Notes under the pieces: model-generated
Databases searched by the model: none
What the model saw: the letters and a program-made list of their open reading frames with translations, nothing else
What the model was told of the DNA's origin: nothing
DNA from: Alphaproteobacteria bacterium UBA7314
GTDB lineage: Bacteria; Pseudomonadota; Alphaproteobacteria; MPNO01; UBA830
Direction: 5' to 3'
NCBI GenBank assembly: GCA_002471575.1
Contig: DKQG01000046.1
Span: forward strand, 116,419 to 180,418
Length of the DNA: 64,000 nucleotides
In this document: positions 51,527 to 59,048 of the stretch, piece after piece
Layout of the letters: every line of letters starts with the position of its first letter
How positions within the stretch are numbered: position 1 is the stretch's first letter
Program-made: the position numbers and the translations under genes

Positions 51527-52334
51527 TGCGCGCCTGCCCCCCGGTTACGTCAATCGTTTCGCCGGTGATATAGGATGCCATGGGCGACGCGAAAAAAAGT
51601 ATCGCGTTGGCCGCTTCCGCAGGTGTGCCAAGGCGACCCATCGGAATATGCCGCGATTTCGCGAGTTCAACGAACCAGTCCTCCTTAGAAGTTCCTTGAG
51701 GAATTTTATCGCCGTCCGGACCCTCACCGCTTTCGTAACGACGGCTCCATTGTCCGGAGTCCACTAGTCCGATAAGCACTGCATTGACGCGTACATTGAT
51801 AGGCGCGAATTCACGCGACAGCGATTTCAGCAGGTTCAGCTGCCCTGCACGTGTCGCGCCGGTCGCAATCAGGAATGGTTCCGGCGAGCGTGCCAGCATC
51901 GCGCTGGTACAAACGATCGCGCCTGCGCCGGAAGCTGACAGCATATCGATGAACGCGCGAACCGGGCGTAACACTGAAAAGAACTTCAGGTCGAACTCGT
52001 CACGCCAGTCCTGGTCGCTGGTGGTATAGAAATTGCTCGCCCGCGCCTGCCCGGCATTGCACACCAGTGCGTCGCAACGCCCGAACCTTTTATTGACCGC
52101 GTCCGCGAACGCATTCACGGCATTCTCATCCAGCACGTCGCAGGCGTGCACGAACACATTATCGGGACCGGAAATCGACGCCAGCTGGGTGGCAGCTTCA
52201 TCAAGACGTTCCCGGCTTCGTCCGCAGATCGCCACCTTGGCGCCTTCGTTCAGGAATGCCTCTGCGGTAGCTTTGCCGATCCCCGAAGAACCGCCGGTGA
52301 CGACCGCCACTTTGTCTTTCATATTGCTGGTCAT
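51519..52334 (-). CDS. SDR-family protein with altered catalytic motif
   Basis: A 271-residue SDR: nucleotide site TGGSSGIGKATAEAF, AICGRSRERLDEA (Arg, NADP preference), DALVCNAGQARASNF. Where classical members have Ser...YxxxK, this protein reads VCTSAMLARSP followed by ATGATRAGQLNLLKSLSR, so Tyr is replaced by Thr and Lys by Arg. A known subset of SDRs shares such AxxARAG motifs, so it may still bind substrate but use another mechanism. First gene of the operon with the TPP enzyme and the aspartate dehydrogenase. Start at 52334 or at the second Met, 52322. Confidence 0.82.
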   Translation of the reverse strand: MTSNMKDKVAVVTGGSSGIGKATAEAFLNEGAKVAICGRSRERLDEAATQLASISGPDNVFVHACDVLDENAVNAFADAVNKRFGRCDALVCNAGQARASNFYTTSDQDWRDEFDLKFFSVLRPVRAFIDMLSASGAGAIVCTSAMLARSPEPFLIATGATRAGQLNLLKSLSREFAPINVRVNAVLIGLVDSGQWSRRYESGEGPDGDKIPQGTSKEDWFVELAKSRHIPMGRLGTPAEAANAILFFASPMASYITGETIDVTGGQARNV

Positions 52335-52569
52335 TTTTTAGTCAGTTGCTCCCGAACCTTTAGCCAAATTAAAAATCTCATCCTCAAACCCCGGCGGGGA
52401 AAACTCACGGGAGAGTGAGGCTGATCAGAATGCGCGACGACTGGGTTCATCAGATCAAAATCCCTCCTCACCGTCTTCTGCATACTGCCGGGCCTGGACC
52501 TCTCGGTTTGCCGCTTCATCCCGCTGCAACCGCCATCGGTCGCTTATACTCCCTACCGGCTTTTTCCAA

Positions 52570-53481
52570 TTATTCCCGTGTCTGGTATTCGGGATGCCCC
52601 TGCTCTCCGCCGACGGGATCGTAGCGGGGATCTGCCAGCGCCGTATCGGGCAACGCCAGCTGCATGCCGGCATGCGGTTTATGAGAATCCGGGTCGTGCC
52701 CGATCGCAGCTGAAATACGGGCGGCGCAACGCAGCACATCGTCCTTGACCATTCTATTAAGCACGTCATCAGGAAACTTGTCGGCGGACGCCGTGATGTT
52801 AACAGCGGCCACAACCCTGTCACTGCCGTCTCGTATGGGTGCGGCAACACTCACAACGCCTTTCTCGTAATAACCGCGACTGACGACCACGCCGTCGTTT
52901 CTTGCGTCTTTGAGAAGCAGATCGCGCAACGCGACCACGTTGGGAGGTGTATCCGGCGAAAAAGGCGCCAGCTCCCGAGTGCCTCGGTAAAGTTCGAAGA
53001 GATCCTCGTCTTCGAGGTCTTGCAGCATGGCGCGCCCCATCGTCGAAGCATGCGCGGGCAAACGGGACCCTACCCGAATGTTGCTGCTGAGAGCCGCCTG
53101 CGCCGCAAGGCGGCTGACGTAAACGACTTCCGTGCCTTCACGGACCGACATATGAACGGAAGCACCCGTGCGATATCTCAGATCTGAAAGGAACGGATAG
53201 GCAATTTCCGGCAGCTCCAGCCCGGTCAGATAGGTCCAGCCCAGTTTCAGCGCTGCAGCGCCAACGCGGTATTCGCCGGATTCCTCGTCGCGTATGAGAA
53301 ACCCCAGATGTTCTAGGGTATTCGCCAATCGAAACGTCGTCGCCCGCGGCAGGTCCAGTTCCTTCGCCAGAATACCAAGCGACTGGACCGGCTTGTCTTT
53401 CGAAAATGCCTGAAGCAGCAGTAACCCGCGTTCAAGGGCTGGGACGATATAGCTGGGCTCCTTCGCCTTGCGCTTACTCAT
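52570..53481 (-). CDS. IclR-family transcriptional regulator
   Basis: A 303-residue IclR regulator: winged helix at residues 10-70 (YIVPALERGLLLLQAFSKDK, LDLPRATTFRLANTLEHLGF) and effector domain (VHMSVREGTEVVYVSRLAAQ, LPAHASTMGRAML, YYEKGVVSVAAPIRDGSDRV). The start overlaps the stop of the alpha/beta hydrolase gene by four bases, so the regulator is the last gene of the Rieske operon 57441-52570 and most likely controls it. The twin palindromes at 57488-57543 are the obvious candidate site. The last 35 residues extend past the family's usual end. Confidence 0.88.
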   Translation of the reverse strand: MSKRKAKEPSYIVPALERGLLLLQAFSKDKPVQSLGILAKELDLPRATTFRLANTLEHLGFLIRDEESGEYRVGAAALKLGWTYLTGLELPEIAYPFLSDLRYRTGASVHMSVREGTEVVYVSRLAAQAALSSNIRVGSRLPAHASTMGRAMLQDLEDEDLFELYRGTRELAPFSPDTPPNVVALRDLLLKDARNDGVVVSRGYYEKGVVSVAAPIRDGSDRVVAAVNITASADKFPDDVLNRMVKDDVLRCAARISAAIGHDPDSHKPHAGMQLALPDTALADPRYDPVGGEQGHPEYQTRE

Positions 53482-54284
53482 GCATTCCTTTCCAGATGCT
53501 TACTGAGGACCGAATTGAACAGGTCCGGTCCCTCCACGTAGCACGCATGACCGAGCCCGGGCAGAATTTCGAATGTGGAAGACCCGAAGCTGTCAGCAAC
53601 GGCTTCGCATCCGACGGGAGGTGTAACCGTGTCCGCCCCACCCACGACCACGGAAACGGCCAGGGAGATCTCAGCCGCATCCGCTTTGATATCGCCATTG
53701 ACCAGTAGCTCCACTGCTTGCGCATAACCGTCCGGTCGAAGCTGTGCCATGATATTCCGCACCCAGTCTCTTGTTGATTGCGGCGCATCCTCGGACAGCA
53801 AATTTTCGTGACGCTCGCGGGCTAACCCCTCAGGGCCAAGCTCGTTCATCAGGGACATTCTTCCCGTGCGGCGCTCGTCCTGAATATCCGTTCCATCGGC
53901 TCCGTACCCCGACGCCGGCGACGCGATCATCAGGCTCTTTACCCGGTCCGGCTCCGCCCGCGCAAATCCGCAGGCTATGATCGCGCCCAGCGAATGCCCA
54001 ACCAGATTGCAGGCGGGAATGCCGATGACATCGAGCATTGCTCCAAGATGCGCAGCATATTGGGTCGCAGCAGGCACCTCGGAGGCGACCGGGTCAGACT
54101 CGCCGTAGCCCGGGGCATTCCAAGCGATAACCCGGTATCGATTGGCAAATGCATCAATCTGGGCGACCCAAGACGCCGCGCCGGACCCAATCCCGTGCAG
54201 CAGAAGGAGCGCTGGCCCCTCACCTGCTTCTAGGTAGGAGATTTTCCCACGCGGTGTGTCGACTAACCTGAGTGTTGCTGTCAT
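53478..54284 (-). CDS. Alpha/beta-fold hydrolase
   Basis: A 268-residue alpha/beta hydrolase with oxyanion segment LLLLHGIGSGAASW, nucleophile elbow LVGHSLGAIIACGF, acid in SVVVGGADTVTPPVGC and catalytic His in LPGLGHACYVEGPD. The start at MTATLRLVDTPRGK is chosen because relatives begin there; 14 upstream codons are possible. Within the Rieske operon it could hydrolyse an ester, lactone or C-C bond formed downstream of the oxygenase (meta-cleavage hydrolases have this fold). Specific reaction unknown. Confidence 0.85.
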   Translation of the reverse strand: MTATLRLVDTPRGKISYLEAGEGPALLLLHGIGSGAASWVAQIDAFANRYRVIAWNAPGYGESDPVASEVPAATQYAAHLGAMLDVIGIPACNLVGHSLGAIIACGFARAEPDRVKSLMIASPASGYGADGTDIQDERRTGRMSLMNELGPEGLARERHENLLSEDAPQSTRDWVRNIMAQLRPDGYAQAVELLVNGDIKADAAEISLAVSVVVGGADTVTPPVGCEAVADSFGSSTFEILPGLGHACYVEGPDLFNSVLSKHLERNA

Positions 54285-54347
54285 CGATTTCTCTTTACGC
54301 CAACGGCGGGAGGCTCTCATCAGCACGGGAGTCTCCAGGCACGGGTT

Positions 54348-54914
54348 CTACTTTTTTTCCCGCTTGATGGAGGCCAGCGGATGATCCGGCGGATAAGTGG
54401 GCGTCACCGGTTTAGTCGCACCCAGCATGACGCACATCAGTGCTTCTTCATGGCCTTCATTCACCAGCCCACGATAAACTCCGGGCGGAACCGATATCAG
54501 ATCGCGTTCGTTAAGTACGGACTCCCAGGTGTTGTCTCCGTCAACCACGGTCAGGCGAATACTTCCGCGTAGCATGAAGAAGACCTCCTCCACGTCCGTA
54601 TGAATATGCTGCGGCCCTTCACAACCCGGCGGCAGAACCATAGTTGAGAAGGTGAAGTGTTCGGACGGAACCGTATTGTTGTCGCTGCTCTTACCGGCAC
54701 CGCCGGTCCCCATATAGCGCATCTGTGCGCGCCGATATTTGGGGTCGTAATCGGCCTGGAATTTCAGAACGTCCCAGTCGTACTGGCGCGTCTCGTATCG
54801 CGCGACCCGGGTATCCATCCAGTCCGCAAACGACTGGTCGTCGCGCTGGTGCCAACCGGGTTTGTCTTCTTCCCGGCCGTCCGCACCCATCTTCAAAGCC
54901 GCTTCCGCACCCAT
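54348..54914 (-). CDS. Cupin-domain protein
   Basis: A 188-residue cupin. The domain covers roughly residues 85-165: GCEGPQHIHTDVEEVFFMLR contains the first cupin motif with two His and Glu, and DLISVPPGVYRGLVNEGHEE the second with a conserved position for the last ligand not a clear His. N-terminal 80 residues are charged and lack a known domain. Such proteins can be dioxygenases, isomerases or sensors. Position third from the end of the Rieske operon, 15 bases after the SDR. Function open. Confidence 0.8.
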   Translation of the reverse strand: MGAEAALKMGADGREEDKPGWHQRDDQSFADWMDTRVARYETRQYDWDVLKFQADYDPKYRRAQMRYMGTGGAGKSSDNNTVPSEHFTFSTMVLPPGCEGPQHIHTDVEEVFFMLRGSIRLTVVDGDNTWESVLNERDLISVPPGVYRGLVNEGHEEALMCVMLGATKPVTPTYPPDHPLASIKREKK

Positions 54915-54928
54915 GTGTCTTCCTCCAG

Positions 54929-55687
54929 TCAGTTAAATACAAATCCACCGTTCACCGGCAAAAGCTGTCCGGTCACAAAATCCGCAGCATCGGACAGTAG
55001 GTACATGACTGCACCGGTCACATCCTCCGGCTGTTGTTCGCGGTTCATCGCCCGTCCATCGATGTACTGACGATGCCGATCTTCAGGCACGTACTCGGTC
55101 GCCTCAACCAGTGTCAGTCCCGGAGCGATGGCATTTACCGCGATCCCGTCATTTCCTAATTCGCGAGCGAGCGACCGGGTCATCGCGATAACAGCGCCTT
55201 TCGATGCGACGTAATGAAGCAATTTTGGTGCGCCCCACATTGCGGTATCCGACGCGATGTTGACGATTTTTCCATTGCCGGCATCTCTAAGCGCAGGAGA
55301 AAATGCCCGCACCGCCAGCCATGTACCGCGCACATTCACGGTCATTACTCGGTCCCAGGTTTCGATGTCGATTTCGTCGGCCATCTTTCCACCGATCCCG
55401 GTGGCTATCGCAGCGCAATTAACGAGACCATCCACGCCCCCGAGATGCTGGACAGACCGCTGAGCCAACGTCACGATACTTTCCGGATCACCGAGATCGA
55501 CGCCCTCAAAGTATGCGTCGCCCTTTTTCGAAATATCGGAAACGGTTTCGCGGCCCACATCTTCCAGAATATCTGCGATAACGACGCTGGCACCCGCTTC
55601 GACCGCGGCCTCAGCAAATGCACGGCCGAGGCCCCGGGCGCCGCCGGTGACGACAATACGTTTGCTATTTAGCGATATCGATTTCAT
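54929..55687 (-). CDS. Short-chain dehydrogenase/reductase (SDR)
   Basis: A 252-residue classical SDR: RIVVTGGARGLGRAFAEAAV, VVIADILEDVGRE (Asp, NAD preference), LVNCAAIATGIGG, NIASDTAMWGAPKLLHYVAS with Ser and the YVASKGA motif, and the end DFVTGQLLPVNGGFVFN. It probably oxidises the diol or alcohol formed by the adjacent Rieske oxygenase at 55720, which it follows by 32 bases. That coupling is a common arrangement but here an inference. Confidence 0.87.
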   Translation of the reverse strand: MKSISLNSKRIVVTGGARGLGRAFAEAAVEAGASVVIADILEDVGRETVSDISKKGDAYFEGVDLGDPESIVTLAQRSVQHLGGVDGLVNCAAIATGIGGKMADEIDIETWDRVMTVNVRGTWLAVRAFSPALRDAGNGKIVNIASDTAMWGAPKLLHYVASKGAVIAMTRSLARELGNDGIAVNAIAPGLTLVEATEYVPEDRHRQYIDGRAMNREQQPEDVTGAVMYLLSDAADFVTGQLLPVNGGFVFN

Positions 55688-55719
55688 GACTCTGTCCGGT
55701 CGGCCTTTCGATCTGCCGC

Positions 55720-56775
55720 TTACTCTGCCGCCTCCATTGCCTGGCCTTGGTGTTCGGCAACGGCAGTAAGTTGTGCTTCCGCTTCTTTAGACAATACGCG
55801 CCGGACCCTGGCGAGCCCGGTGTCATGCTGGTACAGAAATTCCTTGCCGCGGGCGCCAGGGTCCATGCCTTCCAGAACCACCCGGTCCTGTTCGAGCACA
55901 TCCCAGTGCAACGTTTCCAGACGGTTGCGATACATGAACTTCCACACATCCCGTCGCCAGCCAGATACCTTTCGGGTTCGCCAGAAAAAGACGCGGCAGT
56001 TGTCTTCATCAATCGGCGTCACGAAACCCATGATGCCGAAATTGCCGCCTGGCCCCGCTTCTTGCCTATAGGGCAGTGGCGAAACCCTTAACCAAAACGC
56101 GCCTGTATCGCCATATTCGATCCAGTCGAAATTGACGTCGCGCTGGTCCGATTTGCCGAACACGAATCCGGTGTCAGTTTTATCCAACTGCATCTTCGCC
56201 TCGGTATCGCCCGCTGCCATCGAATGGGAAGCGGCATGCAGGTAGGCGCCATGCATCGGGTCCATTACATTGTCGACCGCATAGGTCCAGTTGCATTTCC
56301 AATGCGCAGTGCAGAGCATCGCTGACCATTCGTCAGATACGAATTCTTCCGGAAAGTCGAATTCGTCCGGATCCTCATGCAGCTCATCGCCGAACCAGAC
56401 GAAAATACCGCCCATATGTTCGAAACACGGATAGGATTTGACCATCTTGTCGCCGACCATCGGGCACTCGGACACGGCGGGAACCGATTTCACGACGCCG
56501 TCGCCGCCGATTTCCACGCCATGGTACCAGCAGGCAATCCGGTCTCCGAGGTTCCAGCCCATCGACAAACGTGCACCGCGGTGGGGGCATCGGTCTTCGA
56601 TACAGTAAACAGCATCATCCTTATCGCGCCAGACGGCAATTTGTTCGCCAAGCCTAGTAAGACCCTGCGGCTTGTCAGTAACCATCCAACTCGCAGCGAC
56701 CGGCCACCAGCGATTGAGCGGTCCGAGGGCGACGCGTTGCTCGACCGCCTCTGGGGCTATATTCGTATCGGTCAT
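55720..56775 (-). CDS. Rieske non-haem iron oxygenase (aromatic O-demethylase/hydroxylase type)
   Basis: A 351-residue Rieske oxygenase. It has RWWPVAASWMVTDKPQGLTR, the 2Fe-2S motif CPHRGARLSMG...IACWYHGVE (C-x-H, C-x2-H) and the catalytic iron site YAVDNVMDPMHGAYLHAASH. C-terminal residues MYRNRLETLHWDVLEQDRVV are typical of this subgroup. Start at MTDTNIAPEAVE is preceded by GGAG; the frame further upstream overlaps the broken ABC genes. Core enzyme of the 57441-52570 operon with an SDR, cupin, hydrolase and IclR regulator. No reductase partner is encoded. Confidence 0.87.
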   Translation of the reverse strand: MTDTNIAPEAVEQRVALGPLNRWWPVAASWMVTDKPQGLTRLGEQIAVWRDKDDAVYCIEDRCPHRGARLSMGWNLGDRIACWYHGVEIGGDGVVKSVPAVSECPMVGDKMVKSYPCFEHMGGIFVWFGDELHEDPDEFDFPEEFVSDEWSAMLCTAHWKCNWTYAVDNVMDPMHGAYLHAASHSMAAGDTEAKMQLDKTDTGFVFGKSDQRDVNFDWIEYGDTGAFWLRVSPLPYRQEAGPGGNFGIMGFVTPIDEDNCRVFFWRTRKVSGWRRDVWKFMYRNRLETLHWDVLEQDRVVLEGMDPGARGKEFLYQHDTGLARVRRVLSKEAEAQLTAVAEHQGQAMEAAE

Positions 56776-56809
56776 TTCACTCTCCTTTGCTGGAGTGGAG
56801 TTCGTCCGT

Positions 56810-57212
56810 TCAGAAACCGCTGTTTTCGCGGCTGAGCTTATAATGCAGGTCACAGTTATCGATAAGGATCACCACGCAATGGGCTGGGGTCCCAATCAGT
56901 GTTATAGCAAAGATCGCAGCGAGTACCTTTGCCGTTTCTGCAGCGCCGGAGGTCAGCACGATCAGATATCCGACTCCGGAATTGCCGCCGGCTTCCATTC
57001 CGCCAATTTTTGTCGCTCAAACCGGAAGCCATTTTTAAAAGAGTCGACTTGCCGCAGCCGGACGTGCCGATTAGCGAGACCACCTCACCGTCGGAGACCG
57101 GTAGCGACACACCCTCAACCGCGCTGATCGTCGTAACCGATCCCTGCCAGTCCTGAAATTTTTTGGTAACGTCGCAAAATTCCAGCCTGGTTTCGGCCAC
57201 CCGGTTAGGCAC
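56810..57212 (-). pseudogene. Deletion fusion of ABC transporter ATPase (SsuB/TauB-like) start and permease (SsuC/TauC-like) end
   Basis: From a GTG at 57212 the frame encodes an ABC ATPase of the nitrate/sulfonate/taurine type: LEFCDVTKKFQDWQGSVTTI, VSLPVSDGEVVSLIGTSGCG and KSTLLKMASG (Walker A). After about 65 residues homology stops. In another frame from about 57010 the DNA then reads MEAGGNSGVGYLIVLTSGAA and ETAKVLAAIFAITLIGTPAH, the last transmembrane part of an SsuC-type permease, to 56810. An internal deletion removed most of both genes and joined them. The transporter is lost, although the operon around it remains intact. Confidence 0.78.
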
Positions 57213-57441
57213 CGAGTTCGGCCATGACGGCGCGGAAACTCTCCACGGTCCATGCCTTGTTTTGTTCGTCGCGCACGCCGTCGTGGTTCAAACGTTCAAC
57301 CAGCGCATTGAGTTCGTCGACGCCATCTGCGAACGCCCTCTCCATTGCCATAGACAGCCTACGTTCGAACGCGGTCTGCTCATGTGTCCGTGTCTGCCAG
57401 ACGATATTTTTCGGTTCTTGGATTCGGGTTTCCTGTTCCAT
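57205..57441 (-). CDS. Small recombinase-like helix-turn-helix protein leading the Rieske operon
   Basis: A 78-residue protein: IQEPKNIVWQTRTHEQTAFE at the N-terminus, and LNALVERLNHDGVRDEQNKA followed by WTVESFRAVMAELGA at the C-terminus. The second half resembles the helix-turn-helix found at the end of resolvase-type recombinases (LN..G...p.G..Wt..sv...L), without any catalytic domain. Short proteins of this design occur beside Rieske oxygenases, so a regulatory or accessory role is likely; I am not sure of one. Its start is 46 bases from the twin palindrome. Its stop overlaps the GTG of the broken ABC gene. Confidence 0.6.
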   Translation of the reverse strand: MEQETRIQEPKNIVWQTRTHEQTAFERRLSMAMERAFADGVDELNALVERLNHDGVRDEQNKAWTVESFRAVMAELGA

Positions 57442-57487
57442 CTGACCTTCTCTGTTATCCTGTTTGACGAACAGCCGATTTTTCAGC

Positions 57488-57543
57488 GCTTAAAATTGTC
57501 TCAAATATGAGACGAATGTTTCATATTTGAGACAATTTTAAGC
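57488..57543. promoter_or_regulatory. Twin-palindrome operator within a 23-bp perfect inverted repeat
   Basis: Positions 57488-57510 and 57521-57543 are perfect inverted copies of 23 bases around a 10-base spacer. Inside lie two 16-bp dyads, GTCTCAAATATGAGAC (57498-57513) and GTTTCATATTTGAGAC (57518-57533), whose centres are 20 bases apart, two helical turns. This fits two adjacent dimer sites on one DNA face, in the 180-base region between the Rieske operon (start 57441) and hpnD (start 57623). The operon's own IclR regulator is the natural candidate to bind. The symmetry is seen directly; the binding protein is inferred. Confidence 0.75.
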
Positions 57544-57622
57544 CGCAGGCCCTACCGCGTCAACATTGGGGCATCGGAAACATTGAATTTTGATTCGAGC
57601 CGGCGACAGATAAAATTGCAGG

Positions 57623-58498
57623 ATGTCCAGTCTGCTTCCAGTCGGCGACCAAGACGTCGCCGCGAGAGAACACGTGCGCGCTGTTACACGTGCCGCCGGG
57701 TCCTCGTTTTACTGGGGGATGCGTATTCTGCCCGAACAGCGCCGCGATGCGATGTTCGCGGTCTATGCATTCTGCAGGGAAGTCGATGATATTGCAGACG
57801 GTGACGATCCGCCGGACACGAAACGCGCCCACCTTGACCGCTGGCGCCGGGATATAGACAAACTTTATACGGATGACGGTCCCGAAACAGCACCCCCTGT
57901 TCTGCGTGCCTTGGCGAGAGCAATCCCTCTCTACAATCTCGATAAAGAGGACTTTCTGGAGATTGTAGCAGGTATGGAGATGGATACGGACACATCCATG
58001 ATCGTACCGGACTGCAAGCGGTTGCAACTATACTGCGACAGGGTGGCCGGTGCAGTTGGATTGTTATCTATCAAGATATTTGGTGTTTCGGACGCTTCCG
58101 CCCGCACCTTTGCTCTACGCCTCGGCACGGCGCTGCAATTGACTAATATCCTGCGTGATTTGAAAGACGATGCCCGTATGGGCCGTCTTTACCTCCCACG
58201 CGAACAGTTCGATTTCCATGGCGTACCTATCAGAACGCCTGATGAGATGATCGCCCACCCTAAACTCGCTGAAATCTGCGCCTCAGTGGCGGAACGCGCC
58301 CGACAGAAATTTACCGAGGCCGATGCACTGTTAGCGCACACCGATGCCCGCGCGCTCAAACCGGCCATAGTTATGATGATGAATTACCGACGCATCCTCG
58401 ACCGCCTGATCGCACGGCGCTGGCAAAACCTCGACGACGATGCAGGCCTCTCAGGGCCGGAGAAGTTATGGATTACCCTGCGTTATGGTGTGATGTAA
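57623..58498 (+). CDS. hpnD: Presqualene diphosphate synthase HpnD
   Basis: A 291-residue squalene/phytoene-synthase-family enzyme of the HpnD type, which condenses two farnesyl diphosphates to presqualene diphosphate in the HpnCDE route to squalene and hopanoids. Motifs: SSFYWGMRILPEQRRDAMFA, first Asp-rich YAFCREVDDIAD, second Asp-rich LTNILRDLKDDARMGRLYLP, and VAGAVGLLSIKIFG. Length fits HpnD (about 280). hpnC and hpnE are not in the window. It is divergent from the Rieske operon and shares the twin operator region, though co-regulation is not expected from function. Confidence 0.88.
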   Translation: MSSLLPVGDQDVAAREHVRAVTRAAGSSFYWGMRILPEQRRDAMFAVYAFCREVDDIADGDDPPDTKRAHLDRWRRDIDKLYTDDGPETAPPVLRALARAIPLYNLDKEDFLEIVAGMEMDTDTSMIVPDCKRLQLYCDRVAGAVGLLSIKIFGVSDASARTFALRLGTALQLTNILRDLKDDARMGRLYLPREQFDFHGVPIRTPDEMIAHPKLAEICASVAERARQKFTEADALLAHTDARALKPAIVMMMNYRRILDRLIARRWQNLDDDAGLSGPEKLWITLRYGVM

Positions 58499-58625
58499 CC
58501 GATATCTGTCTGTGTGTGATGTAGCAGAGCGGCGCGGCTGACGCCGGAATGCGTTGCTCCACTTTTTTTAGTAAGAACCGATAAGACGGAGAAGCTTAAG
58601 TGTATGGCTCGACAGCGAGACAGGT

Positions 58626-58964
58626 CTACGAGGGCGCGGCCGGCGATGTCGCGCCGAAGCAACGGTCATGTGAATTTGCGCCGATCGCCAATTCGCCAAC
58701 GCTTTTAAAATCATAGGGATCGGGTTTGGAGAGCGCTGTGCAGGGTCCCGCAACGCCGAGCGTTGAATAAAATGACCCCATTGCAGGGATAACCTGATTG
58801 ACCGTTGCCGTTGGAACGAAATCGTGGCCGATTACGCCCTTTTCGGAACCGACAGACGCGACCTTGCCGGTGAACAATACTGTCACAGCAAACGCCTGAC
58901 CGGCGAACATCGAGAACGCGATTGCCAAAAACCGCGCCAATAGCAGGTTTTTGATCTGTGCCAA
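58626..58964 (-). CDS. Hypothetical exported protein
   Basis: A 112-residue protein with a clear signal peptide: basic start MAQIKN, hydrophobic LLLARFLAIAFSMFAGQAFA, and probable cleavage after AFA. The mature part of about 86 residues (VTVLFTGKVASVGSEKGVIG, ATVNQVIPAMGSFYSTLGVA) is beta-rich looking and contains two Cys near its end (GPCTALS and DRCFGA), which could form a disulfide in the periplasm. No family recognised. It stands alone between hpnD and an MFS gene. Confidence 0.6.
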   Translation of the reverse strand: MAQIKNLLLARFLAIAFSMFAGQAFAVTVLFTGKVASVGSEKGVIGHDFVPTATVNQVIPAMGSFYSTLGVAGPCTALSKPDPYDFKSVGELAIGANSHDRCFGATSPAAPS

Positions 58965-59048
58965 CCTACTAAATCCCCGATAATCTCCCCACCAAATTTA
59001 CTTAGCATACAAATGCGGTGTGATTGGGAGCAGCCGCACCACCCTAGA

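Noticed and set aside
58500..58575. Possible terminator after hpnD (GC-rich hairpin and a run of seven T)
   Set aside because: The short CGGC/GCCG stem is separated from the T run by about 20 bases, so it does not form a normal terminator.
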